A DNA stretch of 64,000 nucleotides from Paracoccus sp. MKU1 (GTDB taxonomy: Bacteria; Pseudomonadota; Alphaproteobacteria; Rhodobacterales; Rhodobacteraceae). The stretch spans positions 1 through 64,000 of the forward strand of contig NZ_LLWQ01000193.1 in assembly GCF_001447385.1 (NCBI RefSeq), read 5' to 3'. Both the position numbers and the translations under genes were made by a program. Under the pieces are notes generated by a model that saw nothing but the letters and a program-made list of their open reading frames with translations, was not told the origin of the DNA and made no database searches. Of the stretch, positions 10,170-21,060 are shown one piece after another (position 1 is the stretch's first letter; each line of letters opens with the position of its first letter).

Positions 10170-11133
10170 TCCTTCTGCGGGCCGGCGCATCCGTCGGCCC
10201 GTCCGGCGCGGGGCGGGACAGCGGCTCGACCCCCAGCACCGGGGCCAGGTCGCGCACCACCTCGGCCAGGGCCCGCGCATCCGCCCCCGCCTCGGCGTTG
10301 CGGCGCCAGACCACGGCCAGATCGCGCGAGGGCTCGCGCTCGGCAAAGGGCACGATGCGCAGCCTCCCGTCGCGGTTCTCGTCGGCCAGCGCCAGCCGCG
10401 GGATCAGCGTCATGCCCATGCCGCTGGCCACCATTCGCATCAGCGTCGCCATCGAGGCCGCCTCCAGGTTCAGCTTGCGGCGCGGGCTGCGCATGCCGCA
10501 GACCTCCAGCGCCTGATCCCGCAGGCAATGGCCGTCGGCCAGCAGCAGCAGCCGCTCGGCCTCGATGCTCTCGGGGCGGGCGGGGCCGGAGAGGAAGGTG
10601 GTGTCATTGCCCGACAGCGCGATCAGAAAGGCATCGCGCAGCACCGGCTCGGCCTCGATCCCGGCCTCGCCCACCGGCAGGGCCATGATCCCGGCATCGA
10701 AGCGGTGGCTCAGCACGCCCGAGACCAGTTCGTCCGTGACGACCTCGTGCAGCTCCAGATCCAGCGCGGGATGGCGGTCGCGCAGCGTCGGCACCAGATG
10801 CGGGATCAGATAGGGCGCCACGGTCGGAATGATGGCCAGCCGCAGCCGCCCCGACAACGGCGAGCGCCCGGCCCGAGCCAGCGCGTCCAGGCGCTTGGCG
10901 GTGTCCATCAGCTCCTGCGCCACCGGCAACAGCCGCTCTCCCAGTGCGGTCAGCCGCACCGGCGCAGCCCCGGCGCCGCGCTCGAACAGCGCGCCGCCCA
11001 ACCGCGCTTCGAGCTGCGCGATCTGGCTGGACAGGCCCGGTTGCGAGACATGCACCGCCTCGGCGGCGCGGCCGAAATTGCCAAGCCGGGCCACGGCCAG
11101 GAAGTAGGTGATCTGGCGCAGGGTGAAATTCAT
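10150..11133 (-). CDS. oxyR: Hydrogen peroxide-sensing LysR regulator OxyR
   Basis: LysR-family activator of 327 residues. The winged HTH is at the N-terminus (NFGRAAEAVHVSQPGLSSQI, about 19-38). The segment GHCLRDQALEVCG gives Cys203 and Cys212, nine residues apart, matching the peroxide-reactive Cys199/Cys208 pair of E. coli OxyR. That supports true OxyR over a generic LysR. No catalase or peroxidase gene is adjacent here, so its targets must lie elsewhere. It is convergent with tonB, overlapping by 20 bases. Confidence 0.92.
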   Translation of the reverse strand: MNFTLRQITYFLAVARLGNFGRAAEAVHVSQPGLSSQIAQLEARLGGALFERGAGAAPVRLTALGERLLPVAQELMDTAKRLDALARAGRSPLSGRLRLAIIPTVAPYLIPHLVPTLRDRHPALDLELHEVVTDELVSGVLSHRFDAGIMALPVGEAGIEAEPVLRDAFLIALSGNDTTFLSGPARPESIEAERLLLLADGHCLRDQALEVCGMRSPRRKLNLEAASMATLMRMVASGMGMTLIPRLALADENRDGRLRIVPFAEREPSRDLAVVWRRNAEAGADARALAEVVRDLAPVLGVEPLSRPAPDGPTDAPARRRISAARS

Positions 11134-11215
11134 AACCGCAGGTTATCGAGTCCTGCAAAAACCACAAGCGTCCATTCTTGCCTAGCGCGTATTGGCCGCA
11201 GGGCCGACCCGCTGG

Positions 11216-12493
11216 TCAGGCCGGCAGGCGCTGCACCAGCAGCTTGTCGATGCGGCGGTCGTCCATGTCCACGACCTCGATGCGCCAGCCCTGCCAGTCC
11301 ACGCGGTCGCCCGCCTGCGGCAGCCGGCCGGCCAGATCCAGCACCAGCCCGGCGACGGTGGAATAGTCGCGATCCTCGTCCACCGGCACCGACAGCCGGT
11401 CGGCGAACTCATCGACCGGCATCCAGCCGGCGACCAGCAGACTGCCATCCTCGCGCTCGACCAGCTTCGGCTCGTCGTCCGAGAAGCCGGCGAACTCGCC
11501 GGTGATCGCCTCGAGCACGTCCATCGGCGTCACCACGCCCTCGAAATGGCCGTATTCGTCATAGACCAGCAGCATCTGCCCCGGCGCGGCGCGCAGCCGG
11601 CTGATGACCTCGGGCGCATCCATGGTCTCGGGGATGATCGGCGCGGATTGCATGACCTCGCGCAGATCCACCGCCTCGGCCCGGCTCTGCGACATCAGAT
11701 CGACGCTGGCGATCACGCCGATCAGGTTGTTCGGATCGCCGTCGCTGACCGGCAGGCGGGTGCGGCGGCTGTCGCGGAACTTGCGCGCCATCTCCTCCCA
11801 GCTGTCGCCGACATCGACCGCTTCGATCTCGCGCCGCGGCGTCATCAGCCCGCGCGCGCTGCGGTCGGCGATGCGCATGACGCCGGCGATCATCTCGGTC
11901 TCGGCGCGGTGCATGACGCCGGCCGTCTCGGCCTCCGAGATCACCAGCTTGATCTCCTCGTCGCTGATGGTCTGCCGGTCCTCGCCCGCCTGCCCCAGCG
12001 CGGCCAGCACCAGCTTGCCCGAACGGTCGAGCAGCCAGACCAGCGGCGCCGCCCCGCGCGAAATGGCCCGCATCAACGGCGCCACGCGGGCCGCGACCCG
12101 CTCGGGCGCCTTCAGCGCCAGCTGCTTGGGCACCAGCTCGCCCACGATCAGCGACAGATAGGTGATGGCGACGACCACGCCCCCCATGCCCAGCGGTTGC
12201 GCCAACGAGGCCGGCACGCCCCAGCCCGGCAGCGCCGCCGCCAGCCGCGCGCCCAGCGTCGCACCGGAAAAGGCGCCCGACAGGATGCCGACCAGCGTGA
12301 TGCCGATCTGCACCGAGGACAGGAACCGCCCCGGCTCCTCGCCCAGCTGCAAGGCGGTGGCGGCGCCCCGGTCGCCGCGTTCGGCCAGCACCTTCAGCCG
12401 TGCCGGACGGGCCGAGACGATGGCCAGCTCCGACATGGCCAGAAGCCCGTTCAACAGGGTCAGGACAAGGACGACAAGGACTTCGATCCACAT
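11216..12493 (-). CDS. CNNM/CorC (HlyC-family) membrane protein with CBS pair
   Basis: Inner-membrane protein of 425 residues. The N-terminal CNNM (DUF21) domain has three to four membrane segments (starting WIEVLVVLVLTLLNGLLAMSE), then a CBS-domain pair (about 205-325) and a C-terminal CorC/HlyC-associated domain. Family members are often called hemolysins but are better linked to divalent cation (Mg or Co) transport or efflux. The start is the ATG at 12493; a TTG one codon upstream is possible. The ATG overlaps the TGA of a short upstream frame (TGATG), suggesting possible translational coupling. Confidence 0.9.
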   Translation of the reverse strand: MWIEVLVVLVLTLLNGLLAMSELAIVSARPARLKVLAERGDRGAATALQLGEEPGRFLSSVQIGITLVGILSGAFSGATLGARLAAALPGWGVPASLAQPLGMGGVVVAITYLSLIVGELVPKQLALKAPERVAARVAPLMRAISRGAAPLVWLLDRSGKLVLAALGQAGEDRQTISDEEIKLVISEAETAGVMHRAETEMIAGVMRIADRSARGLMTPRREIEAVDVGDSWEEMARKFRDSRRTRLPVSDGDPNNLIGVIASVDLMSQSRAEAVDLREVMQSAPIIPETMDAPEVISRLRAAPGQMLLVYDEYGHFEGVVTPMDVLEAITGEFAGFSDDEPKLVEREDGSLLVAGWMPVDEFADRLSVPVDEDRDYSTVAGLVLDLAGRLPQAGDRVDWQGWRIEVVDMDDRRIDKLLVQRLPA

Positions 12494-12609
12494 CAAAGGG
12501 GCTCGCTCGGGTCAGGGGGATACCGGAAGACAGCTTGGCGCAGCAGGCTGCGCCTGTCGGAAAGGTCGTCGGTCATGCGCTCGTCGGCGGCTGGCTCCGG
12601 CTGTGTCAT
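12493..12609 (-). CDS. Possible 38-residue leader peptide upstream of the CorC-type gene
   Basis: A short frame begins MTQPEPAADERMTDDLSDRR and ends exactly at the start of the CBS membrane protein, its TGA overlapping the ATG (TGATG). It is charged, has no membrane segment and resembles nothing I know. Support is only the exact junction and a G-rich patch before the ATG. It could equally be chance open frame in the leader. Confidence 0.3.
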   Translation of the reverse strand: MTQPEPAADERMTDDLSDRRSLLRQAVFRYPPDPSEPL

Positions 12610-12795
12610 GCCCCAATATATCGGCTGGGGCCGCCGTGGCAATCGCCGAGGCGGAAAACGCCCCGGACGCAACGTCACTTGCCGCACCGTCCCGGATGAA
12701 CGAAGATTTTTTCTTTCGTATGATTAGCCGTTATGGAAACTTTCCTTCCCTGCGCATAGCGTGACAAGAATCACACCAAGCGATTTGGGAAACAG
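12610..12795. other. Divergent intergenic region before the patatin-like gene
   Basis: No gene is visible. The half nearest the patatin gene is distinctly AT-richer (about 12697-12790). It should hold the promoters of both divergent genes, but I could not identify a convincing -35/-10 pair or operator. Confidence 0.4.
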
Positions 12796-13950
12796 ATGAA
12801 GGACCGAACCGGGGAAACACCCGAAAAGATCGTGCTCGTCCTTCAGGGTGGCGGAGCCCTGGGGGCGTTTCAGGCCGGCGCCTATGAGGCACTTTGCCGC
12901 GCCGGGCAGGAACCGGAATGGCTGTCCGGCATCTCGATCGGCTCGATCAACGGCGCGCTCATCGCCGGTAACCGCCCCGGCAAGCGGCTGGATGCGCTGC
13001 GCCAGTTCTGGGAAGGCGTGACGGGCGCGCCCTGGCTGCTGGGCTCCTGCTTCGAAGGCGGGCCGCTTTACGAACAGATGCGCGCGGTCTGCAACGAAAG
13101 CCGCGCCACCATGACCAGCATCCTGGGCGCCCCGGGCTTCTTTCGCCCGCGCGTCCCGGACCTGTTCTCGTTCCTGCCCGGGCTGATGCGGCAGACCAGC
13201 TGGTATGACACCTCGCCGCTGCGCGATACGCTGCTGGCGCTGATCGACTTCGACTATCTCAATGCCAAGGGCCCGCGGCTGTCCGTCGGCGCCGTGGATG
13301 TCGAAACCGGCAATTTCACCTGTTTCGACAGCCGCGAAACGCGGATCACCGTCGATCACATCATGGCCTCGGGCGCGCTGCCGCCGGGCTTTCCCGCAGT
13401 CGAGATCGACGGGCGGCAATATTGGGACGGCGGGCTGGTCTCGAACTCGCCGCTGCAATTCGTGCTGGCCAAGCCCTGCGACCGGCCGCTCTGCATCTAT
13501 CAGGTCGATCTCTACCCGTCCCGCGACATCCTGCCCCGCACCATGGCCCAGGTCGAACAGCGCGAGCGCGAGATCCGCTTTTCCAGCCGCACCCGGCTGA
13601 ACACCGACGAGTTCCGCATCCGCCATGCGCTGGCCAGCGCCGCGCGCCGGCTGCACGCCCGTTTGCCGGCCGAATTCCGCGACGACCCGGACCTGGCCAT
13701 GCTGATCGAGGCCGGCCCCGCCCATCCGGTCAGCCTGATGCACCTGATCTATCGTCACGCCGATTATGAAAGCGCATCCAAGGATTACGAATTCTCGCGC
13801 CTGTCGATGCTGGACCATTGGCAGGACGGGCTGCACGACGCGGAACGCTCGCTCGCCGATCCGCGCTGGACCAACCGGCAGGTGCCCGAGGACGGGCTGA
13901 TGATCTTCGACATGAACGACCCGCACCGGCCAGAGGCGCAGGCGGTCTGA
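12796..13950 (+). CDS. Patatin-like phospholipase (DUF3734-type)
   Basis: Predicted serine lipid acyl hydrolase of 384 residues. It has the oxyanion-hole glycine run GGGALGAFQAG (about 18-28), the nucleophile motif GISIG with Ser47, and the dyad Asp211 in WDGGLVSNSP. All three catalytic elements of the patatin fold are therefore present. The C-terminal third resembles the DUF3734 extension of bacterial RssA-like proteins. No signal peptide is evident, so a cytoplasmic or membrane-edge location is likely. Physiological substrate unknown; roles in lipid turnover or polyhydroxyalkanoate metabolism have been proposed for relatives. Confidence 0.92.
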   Translation: MKDRTGETPEKIVLVLQGGGALGAFQAGAYEALCRAGQEPEWLSGISIGSINGALIAGNRPGKRLDALRQFWEGVTGAPWLLGSCFEGGPLYEQMRAVCNESRATMTSILGAPGFFRPRVPDLFSFLPGLMRQTSWYDTSPLRDTLLALIDFDYLNAKGPRLSVGAVDVETGNFTCFDSRETRITVDHIMASGALPPGFPAVEIDGRQYWDGGLVSNSPLQFVLAKPCDRPLCIYQVDLYPSRDILPRTMAQVEQREREIRFSSRTRLNTDEFRIRHALASAARRLHARLPAEFRDDPDLAMLIEAGPAHPVSLMHLIYRHADYESASKDYEFSRLSMLDHWQDGLHDAERSLADPRWTNRQVPEDGLMIFDMNDPHRPEAQAV

Positions 13951-13977
13951 CCCCCAAGGCCGGCTCCCGCGCCTCGG

Positions 13978-15081
13978 TCACTTGCGAAACAGGCCCCGGA
14001 AGCGCGCGGGCGCGCTGCGCCGGAATTGCGGCGGCGCCGAAACGCTGGCACCCAGCTTTGCCCCCGCATGCCAGGGCCAGCGCGGATCGTAAAGCACCGT
14101 CCTCGCCAGCGCGATCATGTCGGCATCGCCGGTGGCGACGATGGCCTCGGCCTGCTCGGGCTCGGTGATCAGGCCCACGGCGATGACCGGAATGCCGACC
14201 GCCTGCTTGACTGCCCGCGCCAGCGGCACCTGATAGCCGGGACCGACCGGGATCTGCTGGCGCCGGTCCAGCCCGCCGCTGCTGACATGAATGGCGGCGC
14301 AGCCCCGCGCCTCCAGCGCCTGCGACAGGGCGATGCTGCCCGCGATGTCCCAGCCGCCCTCGACCCAATCGGTGCCCGAGATGCGCATGGTGACCGGATA
14401 GCCCGCCGGCACCGCGTCCCGCACCGCCTCGAAGACCTCCAGAGGAAAGCGCATGCGGTTTTCCAGGCTGCCGCCATATTCGTCCTCGCGCCGGTTCGAC
14501 AGCGGCGACAGGAACTGGTGCAGCAGATAACCATGCGCGGCATGGATCTGGATCGCGTCGATCCCCAGCCGCACCGAACGGCGCGCGGCCGCGGCAAAAC
14601 CGTCGCGCACCCGCGCCAGCCCGGCGCGGTCCAGCGCCAGCGGGGGATTGTCGCCCTCGGCGAAAGGCAGGCTCGATGCCGATACCGTCTGCCAGCCATG
14701 CGCCGCATCCGGGGCGATCTGCGCCTCGCTCTCCCAGGGTTTCGCCGTCGATCCCTTGCGCCCGGCATGGGCCAACTGGATGGCGATGGGCATGTCCGAC
14801 CAGGCCCGCACGCCCTTCAGCACCCGGGCCATGGCCGCCTCGGTCGCGTCGTCCCACAGCCCGACATCGGCATAGGAGATGCGCCCCTCGGGCAGGACGG
14901 CGGTGGCCTCGATGGTCAGGATCGCCGCGCCGGAATGCGACAGCGCGCCCAGATGCATCAGGTGCCAGTCGGTCATCCGCCCGTCCTCGGCCGAATACAT
15001 GCACATCGGCGCGATGACGATCCGGTTGGCAAGGGTCTGACCGCCAATGGCGATCGGCTCGAAAAGCTTCGGTTGGCGCAT
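13978..15081 (-). CDS. NADH:flavin oxidoreductase, YqjM-like old yellow enzyme
   Basis: FMN-dependent ene-reductase of 367 residues. It has the OYE barrel start KLFEPIAIGGQTLANR, Cys27 in PMCMYS (the redox-tuning Cys of the YqjM class), the substrate-binding HAAHGYLLHQFLSP pair of histidines, and the YGGSLENRMRF signature. The family reduces activated double bonds; the physiological substrate is unknown. The start MRQPKLFEP is preferred over a longer in-frame ATG whose lead reads through the repeat-bearing intergenic region. It stands alone, convergent with the patatin gene. Confidence 0.93.
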   Translation of the reverse strand: MRQPKLFEPIAIGGQTLANRIVIAPMCMYSAEDGRMTDWHLMHLGALSHSGAAILTIEATAVLPEGRISYADVGLWDDATEAAMARVLKGVRAWSDMPIAIQLAHAGRKGSTAKPWESEAQIAPDAAHGWQTVSASSLPFAEGDNPPLALDRAGLARVRDGFAAAARRSVRLGIDAIQIHAAHGYLLHQFLSPLSNRREDEYGGSLENRMRFPLEVFEAVRDAVPAGYPVTMRISGTDWVEGGWDIAGSIALSQALEARGCAAIHVSSGGLDRRQQIPVGPGYQVPLARAVKQAVGIPVIAVGLITEPEQAEAIVATGDADMIALARTVLYDPRWPWHAGAKLGASVSAPPQFRRSAPARFRGLFRK

Positions 15082-15148
15082 GGCAGGGTCCTGGCTGTTA
15101 CCCGCTCCAGATAAACCGCCCGAGCGCGCCCGCAACCCCTGCCTGCGC

Positions 15149-15192
15149 GCTTCTTTCGTGTCCAAATATCCCGGCGTGGGGGCAGAGCCCCC
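15149..15192 (-). repeat. Dispersed 3' element, copy downstream of the amino-acid ABC operon
   Basis: On the reverse strand, 11 bases after the ABC ATPase stop, there is a 6-bp hairpin GGGGGC-TCT-GCCCCC. It is followed by the conserved core GATATTTGGACACGAAAGAA. This places the element exactly at the end of the hut/ABC operon. The core and flanks match the copy at 58827-58911 over about 24 bases. Confidence 0.75.
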
Positions 15193-15203
15193 TTTCCTTC
15201 CGC

Positions 15204-15974
15204 TCAGAAGCTGTTGCGCTCGTGATAGGTGCGCAGAAAGCCCTGGATGCGCGGATCCTCGGGGTGATGCAGGATGCGGTCGGGGCTGTCCACGCCGACC
15301 AGTTCGCCCTTTTCCATGAAGGCGACCTGGTCGGCGACATGGGCGGCAAAGCCCATCTCATGCGTGACCACCACCATGGTCATACCCTCGCTGGCCAGCG
15401 TCTTCATCACGTTCAGCACCTCGCCCACCAGTTCGGGGTCAAGCGCCGAGGTCGGCTCGTCGAACAGCATCAGCCGCGGCTCCATGGCGATGGCCCGGGC
15501 GATGGCGACGCGCTGCTGCTGGCCGCCCGACAGGCGCGAGGGATGGTTGCCCATCTTGTCGGCCAGCCCGACCTTGGTCAGCGCCTCGGCGGCGCGGGTC
15601 TCGGCCTCGGCTTTCGACAGGCCGCGCACGCGGATCAGCCCCTCGGCCACGTTCTCCTTGGCGGTCATGTGCGGCCAAAGGTTGAACTGCTGGAACACCA
15701 TGCCGATGGAGCGGCGCATCTCGCGCAGCTTGCGCCCCGACATCTTCCGGCCCGGCGACTCGTAGCCGATCAGCTGGCCGTCGATGCGGATCTCGCCCGA
15801 ATCGTATTCCTCGAGGAAGTTGATGCAGCGCAGCAGCGTGGACTTGCCCGAGCCCGAGGGCCCGATCAGGCAGGTCACCTTGCCCGGCGGGATGGACAGG
15901 TCCACGTCCTTCAGCGCGTGGAACGGCCCGTAATATTTGTTGACCTTGCGGATCTCGACGGCGGATGCCTGCAT
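15204..15974 (-). CDS. Polar amino acid ABC transporter, ATP-binding protein
   Basis: ATPase of 256 residues of the GlnQ/HisP/ArtP type. It has Walker [10 protein letters not shown], signature [14 protein letters not shown], Walker [13 protein letters not shown] and the switch His in [10 protein letters not shown]. It is the last gene of the reverse-strand hut operon, 4 bases after its permease. Position downstream of hutU suggests uptake of histidine, urocanate or a related imidazole compound; the sequence itself says only polar amino acid. Confidence 0.94.
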   Translation of the reverse strand: MQASAVEIRKVNKYYGPFHALKDVDLSIPPGKVTCLIGPSGSGKSTLLRCINFLEEYDSGEIRIDGQLIGYESPGRKMSGRKLREMRRSIGMVFQQFNLWPHMTAKENVAEGLIRVRGLSKAEAETRAAEALTKVGLADKMGNHPSRLSGGQQQRVAIARAIAMEPRLMLFDEPTSALDPELVGEVLNVMKTLASEGMTMVVVTHEMGFAAHVADQVAFMEKGELVGVDSPDRILHHPEDPRIQGFLRTYHERNSF

Positions 15975-15978
15975 CGGC

Positions 15979-16641
15979 TCAGGTCCTTTCGATCAGGTGT
16001 TTGGTGATGCGCGCCTCGAACCGGCGGCCGACGCGCGAGATGGTCTCGACCAGCGCCCAGAAGAACAGCGCCAGCACCAGGTTCGCCTCCAGGTAGCGGA
16101 AGGTCTCGGTGGACATGCGGCTGACCTGATACATCAGCTCGGGCACGGTGATGATCGACAGGATCACCGTCTCCTTGGTCAGGATGATCGAGAAATTGAC
16201 CAGCGCCGGCAGCGACGAGACCAGCCCCAAGGGCAGCAGGATGCGCCGCACGATAGTCGGCTCGGCCATGCCGATGGCGCGGGCGGCCTCGATCTGGCCA
16301 TGCGGCACGGCGCGGAAGCCCGAGCGGAAGATCTCGGCGAAATAGGGGCTGCCATAGATGGTCAGGCCCAGCAGACCCGCCGGCAGCGCATCGAGCCGCA
16401 GCCCGACCAGCGGCCCGCCGTAATAGAGCACGAAAAGCTGCACCAGGAAGGGCGTGCCGCGGATCACCTCGATATAGGCCTGGATGATCCAGCCCAGCCA
16501 GCGCGGCCCATAGCGTTGCAGCAGTGCGATCACCAGCCCCAGCGCCATGCCGAAGATCGTGCCGAGGACCCAGCACAGCACGGTGACGCCAAAGCCCCTC
16601 AGCAGGGCGGGGCCGTATTGTTCAAGGATGCTCCATTCCAT
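15979..16641 (-). CDS. Amino acid ABC transporter permease (second)
   Basis: Inner-membrane permease of 220 residues, HisM/GlnP type, with about five membrane segments. It carries the EAA-loop signature of the family ([21 protein letters not shown]). Its ATG overlaps the stop of the other permease by one base (TGATG), and the ATPase follows after 4 bases. The two permeases presumably form a heterodimer in an uptake system with the binding protein at 17346. Confidence 0.93.
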   Translation of the reverse strand: MEWSILEQYGPALLRGFGVTVLCWVLGTIFGMALGLVIALLQRYGPRWLGWIIQAYIEVIRGTPFLVQLFVLYYGGPLVGLRLDALPAGLLGLTIYGSPYFAEIFRSGFRAVPHGQIEAARAIGMAEPTIVRRILLPLGLVSSLPALVNFSIILTKETVILSIITVPELMYQVSRMSTETFRYLEANLVLALFFWALVETISRVGRRFEARITKHLIERT

Positions 16642-17288
16642 CAGACGGCCGTCCTGTGTTCGAGATAGCGTCCCAGCGCGGCAAGGCAGAGGTTGATCGC
16701 CAGGTAGATGCAGGCGGCAGCGATATAGACCTCCAGCGGGCGGAAGGTGGTCGCGGCCTGCGCCTGGCTGGCGCGGGTCAGCTCGAGGATGCCCACGACC
16801 GAGACCAGCGAGCTGGCCTTGACCAGCAGGATCAATTCGTTGACCAGCGCCGGCAGCGACATGGTGAAGGCCTGCGGCAGGATCACCCGGGTCCAGACGT
16901 CACGCGGCGTCATGCCGATGGCCACGGCGGCCTCGGCCTGGCCCTTGGGCAACGCCGCGATGGCGCCGCGCCAGATTTCAGAGATATAGGCGCTGGCGCA
17001 GATGCCGACGGTCACCACGGCTGCGAAGATGGCGGGCACGTCGATGCCGATCACCGGCAGCGTGTAATAGAACACCAGCAGCTGCACCAGCAGCGGCACG
17101 CCGCGCAGGAAGCTGACCCAGATCGCGGCAAAGCCGCGCAGGGATGCATAGGGCGACAGCCGCGCGGCGCAGACCAGCGTGCCGATCACCAGCCCCAGCG
17201 CGATGCCGAGCCCCGAGATCAGCAGCGTGTAGCGCGCCGCCCAGATGAGCGGTTCGAAACTTTGAAGAAAGACCGGGATGGAGAACAT
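16641..17288 (-). CDS. Amino acid ABC transporter permease (first)
   Basis: Inner-membrane permease of 215 residues, HisQ/GlnP type, with about five membrane segments. The EAA loop reads AEAAVAIGMTPRDVWTRVILPQAF. It follows the periplasmic binding protein gene after a 57-base gap that contains a strong GC hairpin (17316-17337), and overlaps the second permease gene by one base. Confidence 0.93.
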   Translation of the reverse strand: MFSIPVFLQSFEPLIWAARYTLLISGLGIALGLVIGTLVCAARLSPYASLRGFAAIWVSFLRGVPLLVQLLVFYYTLPVIGIDVPAIFAAVVTVGICASAYISEIWRGAIAALPKGQAEAAVAIGMTPRDVWTRVILPQAFTMSLPALVNELILLVKASSLVSVVGILELTRASQAQAATTFRPLEVYIAAACIYLAINLCLAALGRYLEHRTAV

Positions 17289-17315
17289 GCGCGCCTCGCC
17301 TTGGCCCTTGGGGAA

Positions 17316-17337
17316 CGGGCGGGGTCGGCCCCGCCCG
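17316..17337 (-). other. GC hairpin between binding-protein and permease genes
   Basis: A perfect 9-bp stem (CGGGCGGGG / CCCCGCCCG) with a 4-base loop and no T tract lies just after the binding-protein stop codon. In many ABC operons such a hairpin protects the upstream mRNA and raises binding-protein yield over permease. That role is inferred. Confidence 0.6.
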
Positions 17338-17345
17338 CCAGCGAT

Positions 17346-18164
17346 TTAGTTGGTCGGGACCTCGCGGGGCAGTTCGGTATAGCTGCCCAGCCATTTCTCC
17401 TGGATCGCCTTGACGCGGCCGTCATCGGTCATCTTCAGCAGCGCGTCATTGATCGCCTGGGCAAAGCTGGCGCTGTCATCGCCCTTGCGCAGCACCCAGG
17501 CGAAATAGCTCGGCTGGCCGAACTGGGCCGGCTCGAACAGCGCAAAGGTCTCGGGGCGGTTCTTCACCAGATAGGTCAGGTTCGGCAGCGAGCCCGCCAC
17601 CGCGTCCAGGCGGCCGGCGGCAAGGTCGGCATAGGCTTCGTCCGTGGTGCCGTATTCCTTGACGTTCACGCCGCCCAGGCTTTCGCCATAGGCCTGAAGC
17701 TGGCGGAACTGCGCGGTGCCCTGCTGGACGCCCACGGTTTTGCCCTTGATGTCCTCGGGCTTGGTCAGCTCGGTGTTCGAGGCGGCCTTGACCAGCGAGA
17801 CGGTGGCATCGGCGATCGGCAGGGTGAAGGTGTAACGCTCCAGCCGCTCGGGGGTGATGGTGACGGGCGCGATGACGATGTCGAACTTCTTGACCTCGAG
17901 GCCCGGCAGCTCGGCGGTCCAGGGGATGTCCTGATAGACCGGCTCGACGCCGATCTCTTTCGACACCTCGTCGAACAGGTCCTTGGTCATGCCCTCATAC
18001 TGGCCGTTGTTCAGCATGTCGAAGGGGGCATAGTGCATGTCGGTGGCGGTGACGATCTTGCCGGCGGCCTTGATGTCGGCAAGCTGGTCGGCCTGCGCGG
18101 CGGTGCCAAGCGCAAGCGCGGTCAGGCCGAACAGGGCAGCCTTGATGCTGGTGTGGAAGGTCAT
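17346..18164 (-). CDS. Periplasmic amino acid-binding protein
   Basis: SBP family 3 protein of 272 residues. A clear signal peptide (MTFHTSIKAALFGLTALALG, cleavage near residue 25 after AQA) is followed by a two-lobed binding domain with the typical VTATDMHYAPFDMLNNGQYEGM start. No lipobox, so it is a soluble periplasmic protein. It lies 64 bases after hutU and before the two permeases and the ATPase. Genomic position suggests histidine, urocanate or imidazolepropionate as ligand; closely related proteins bind a range of polar amino acids. Confidence 0.93.
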   Translation of the reverse strand: MTFHTSIKAALFGLTALALGTAAQADQLADIKAAGKIVTATDMHYAPFDMLNNGQYEGMTKDLFDEVSKEIGVEPVYQDIPWTAELPGLEVKKFDIVIAPVTITPERLERYTFTLPIADATVSLVKAASNTELTKPEDIKGKTVGVQQGTAQFRQLQAYGESLGGVNVKEYGTTDEAYADLAAGRLDAVAGSLPNLTYLVKNRPETFALFEPAQFGQPSYFAWVLRKGDDSASFAQAINDALLKMTDDGRVKAIQEKWLGSYTELPREVPTN

Positions 18165-18228
18165 GTCTGTCTCCTAGTTGGACGGTAAGGGGCGCGGCCC
18201 CGGTGCGTTGCGGCGCCGCGCCTATGGA

Positions 18229-19893
<1,665 letters not shown>

Positions 19894-19905
19894 TATGCTC
19901 TCCGT

Positions 19906-21060
19906 TCAGGCCAGCATGTTGCCGGAAATGATGATGCGTTGGATTTCCGAGGAGCCCTCGTAGATGCGCATGATGCGCAGGTCGCGGGCGATCCTCTCGA
20001 TGGGGAAGTCGCGGGTGTAGCCATAGCCGCCATGCAGTTGCAGCGCGGTGTCGGCGATCCTGCCCGCCGCCTCGCTGGCGGCCAGTTTCGCCATGCTCGA
20101 GGCCAGCGAGAAGCGCCCGCCGCCATGGTGCGCCGCCTGACGCTGCCGCGCCGCGTCCTGCGACAGCAGCAGCGCCTGGCGATAGGCCACGCCCATGTCG
20201 GCGATCATCCAGCGGATGCCCTGCCGGTCGGTGAGCCGCTCGCCGCCGATCACGCGGTCCTTGGCATAGGCGATGGCGGCGTCCATCGCCGCTTTCGCCA
20301 GCCCCAGGCATTGCGCCGCGACCTCGATGCGGCCGTTGTCCAGGACCTGCATGGCGGTGCGGAAGCCCCGGCCCTCCTCGCCCAGAAGCGCGTCCTCGGG
20401 CAGCTGGCAGTCGAGGTTCAGGGTGAACACATGCCCGCCCTTCAGCCCCATGGTCTTTTCCGGTGCGCCCGGCTCCAGCCCCGGCGTGCCTTTCGGCAGG
20501 ATGAAGGCGGAAATGCCGCGATGCGCCTTGTCCGGGTCGGTCACGGCATAGACGACGATGAAATCCGCTACGCCGCCGTTCGAGATGAAGCATTTCGTGC
20601 CCTTCAGGTGCCAGCCGCTCTCGGTCCGGCGGGCGCGGGTCTTCATGTCGGCGGGGTCCGAGCCGGCGGTCGGCTCGGTCAGGGCAAAGGCGCCCAGCAC
20701 CTCGCCCGTCGCGGCCTTTTGCAGCCATTCCTGCTTCTGCGCCTCGGTCCCCCCGATCAGGATCGAGTCGGTGGCGAGGTAATGCGCCGTCAGCGCCGAG
20801 GCCGTGGACCCACAGGCCCCCGCCACGATCGCCACCGCCCGCAGCAGCGCCGGCGCCGAGATGCCCGAGCCGCCGTATTCCTCCGGCAGGTTGGCGCCCA
20901 TCATCCCCGCCTCGCCCAGCACGGCAAGCTGGTCATGGACGAAACCCGAGGTTTCGTCGGTTTCCGCCGCCTTGGGCGCGATCCGCTCGGCGCAGATCCG
21001 CTCCAGCACGTCGCAGAACAGCCGTTCCTCCTCGGCCAGCATGTGCCAGTCGTCGCTCAT
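19906..21060 (-). CDS. Acyl-CoA dehydrogenase embedded in the hut operon
   Basis: FAD flavoprotein of 384 residues. It has the usual three-domain pattern: LTEPTAGSDPADMKT in the FAD/substrate segment, LHGGYGYTRDFPIER, and Glu368 in RIYEGSSEIQR as the likely catalytic base (equivalent to Glu376 of medium-chain enzymes). The C-terminus is of short/branched-chain type, not glutaryl-CoA dehydrogenase type. Its ATG overlaps the caiB stop (ATGA). The substrate is unknown. An aryl- or imidazolyl-propionyl-CoA is my inference from position between hutG and hutU; a branched-chain acyl-CoA is the conservative alternative. Confidence 0.95.
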   Translation of the reverse strand: MSDDWHMLAEEERLFCDVLERICAERIAPKAAETDETSGFVHDQLAVLGEAGMMGANLPEEYGGSGISAPALLRAVAIVAGACGSTASALTAHYLATDSILIGGTEAQKQEWLQKAATGEVLGAFALTEPTAGSDPADMKTRARRTESGWHLKGTKCFISNGGVADFIVVYAVTDPDKAHRGISAFILPKGTPGLEPGAPEKTMGLKGGHVFTLNLDCQLPEDALLGEEGRGFRTAMQVLDNGRIEVAAQCLGLAKAAMDAAIAYAKDRVIGGERLTDRQGIRWMIADMGVAYRQALLLSQDAARQRQAAHHGGGRFSLASSMAKLAASEAAGRIADTALQLHGGYGYTRDFPIERIARDLRIMRIYEGSSEIQRIIISGNMLA

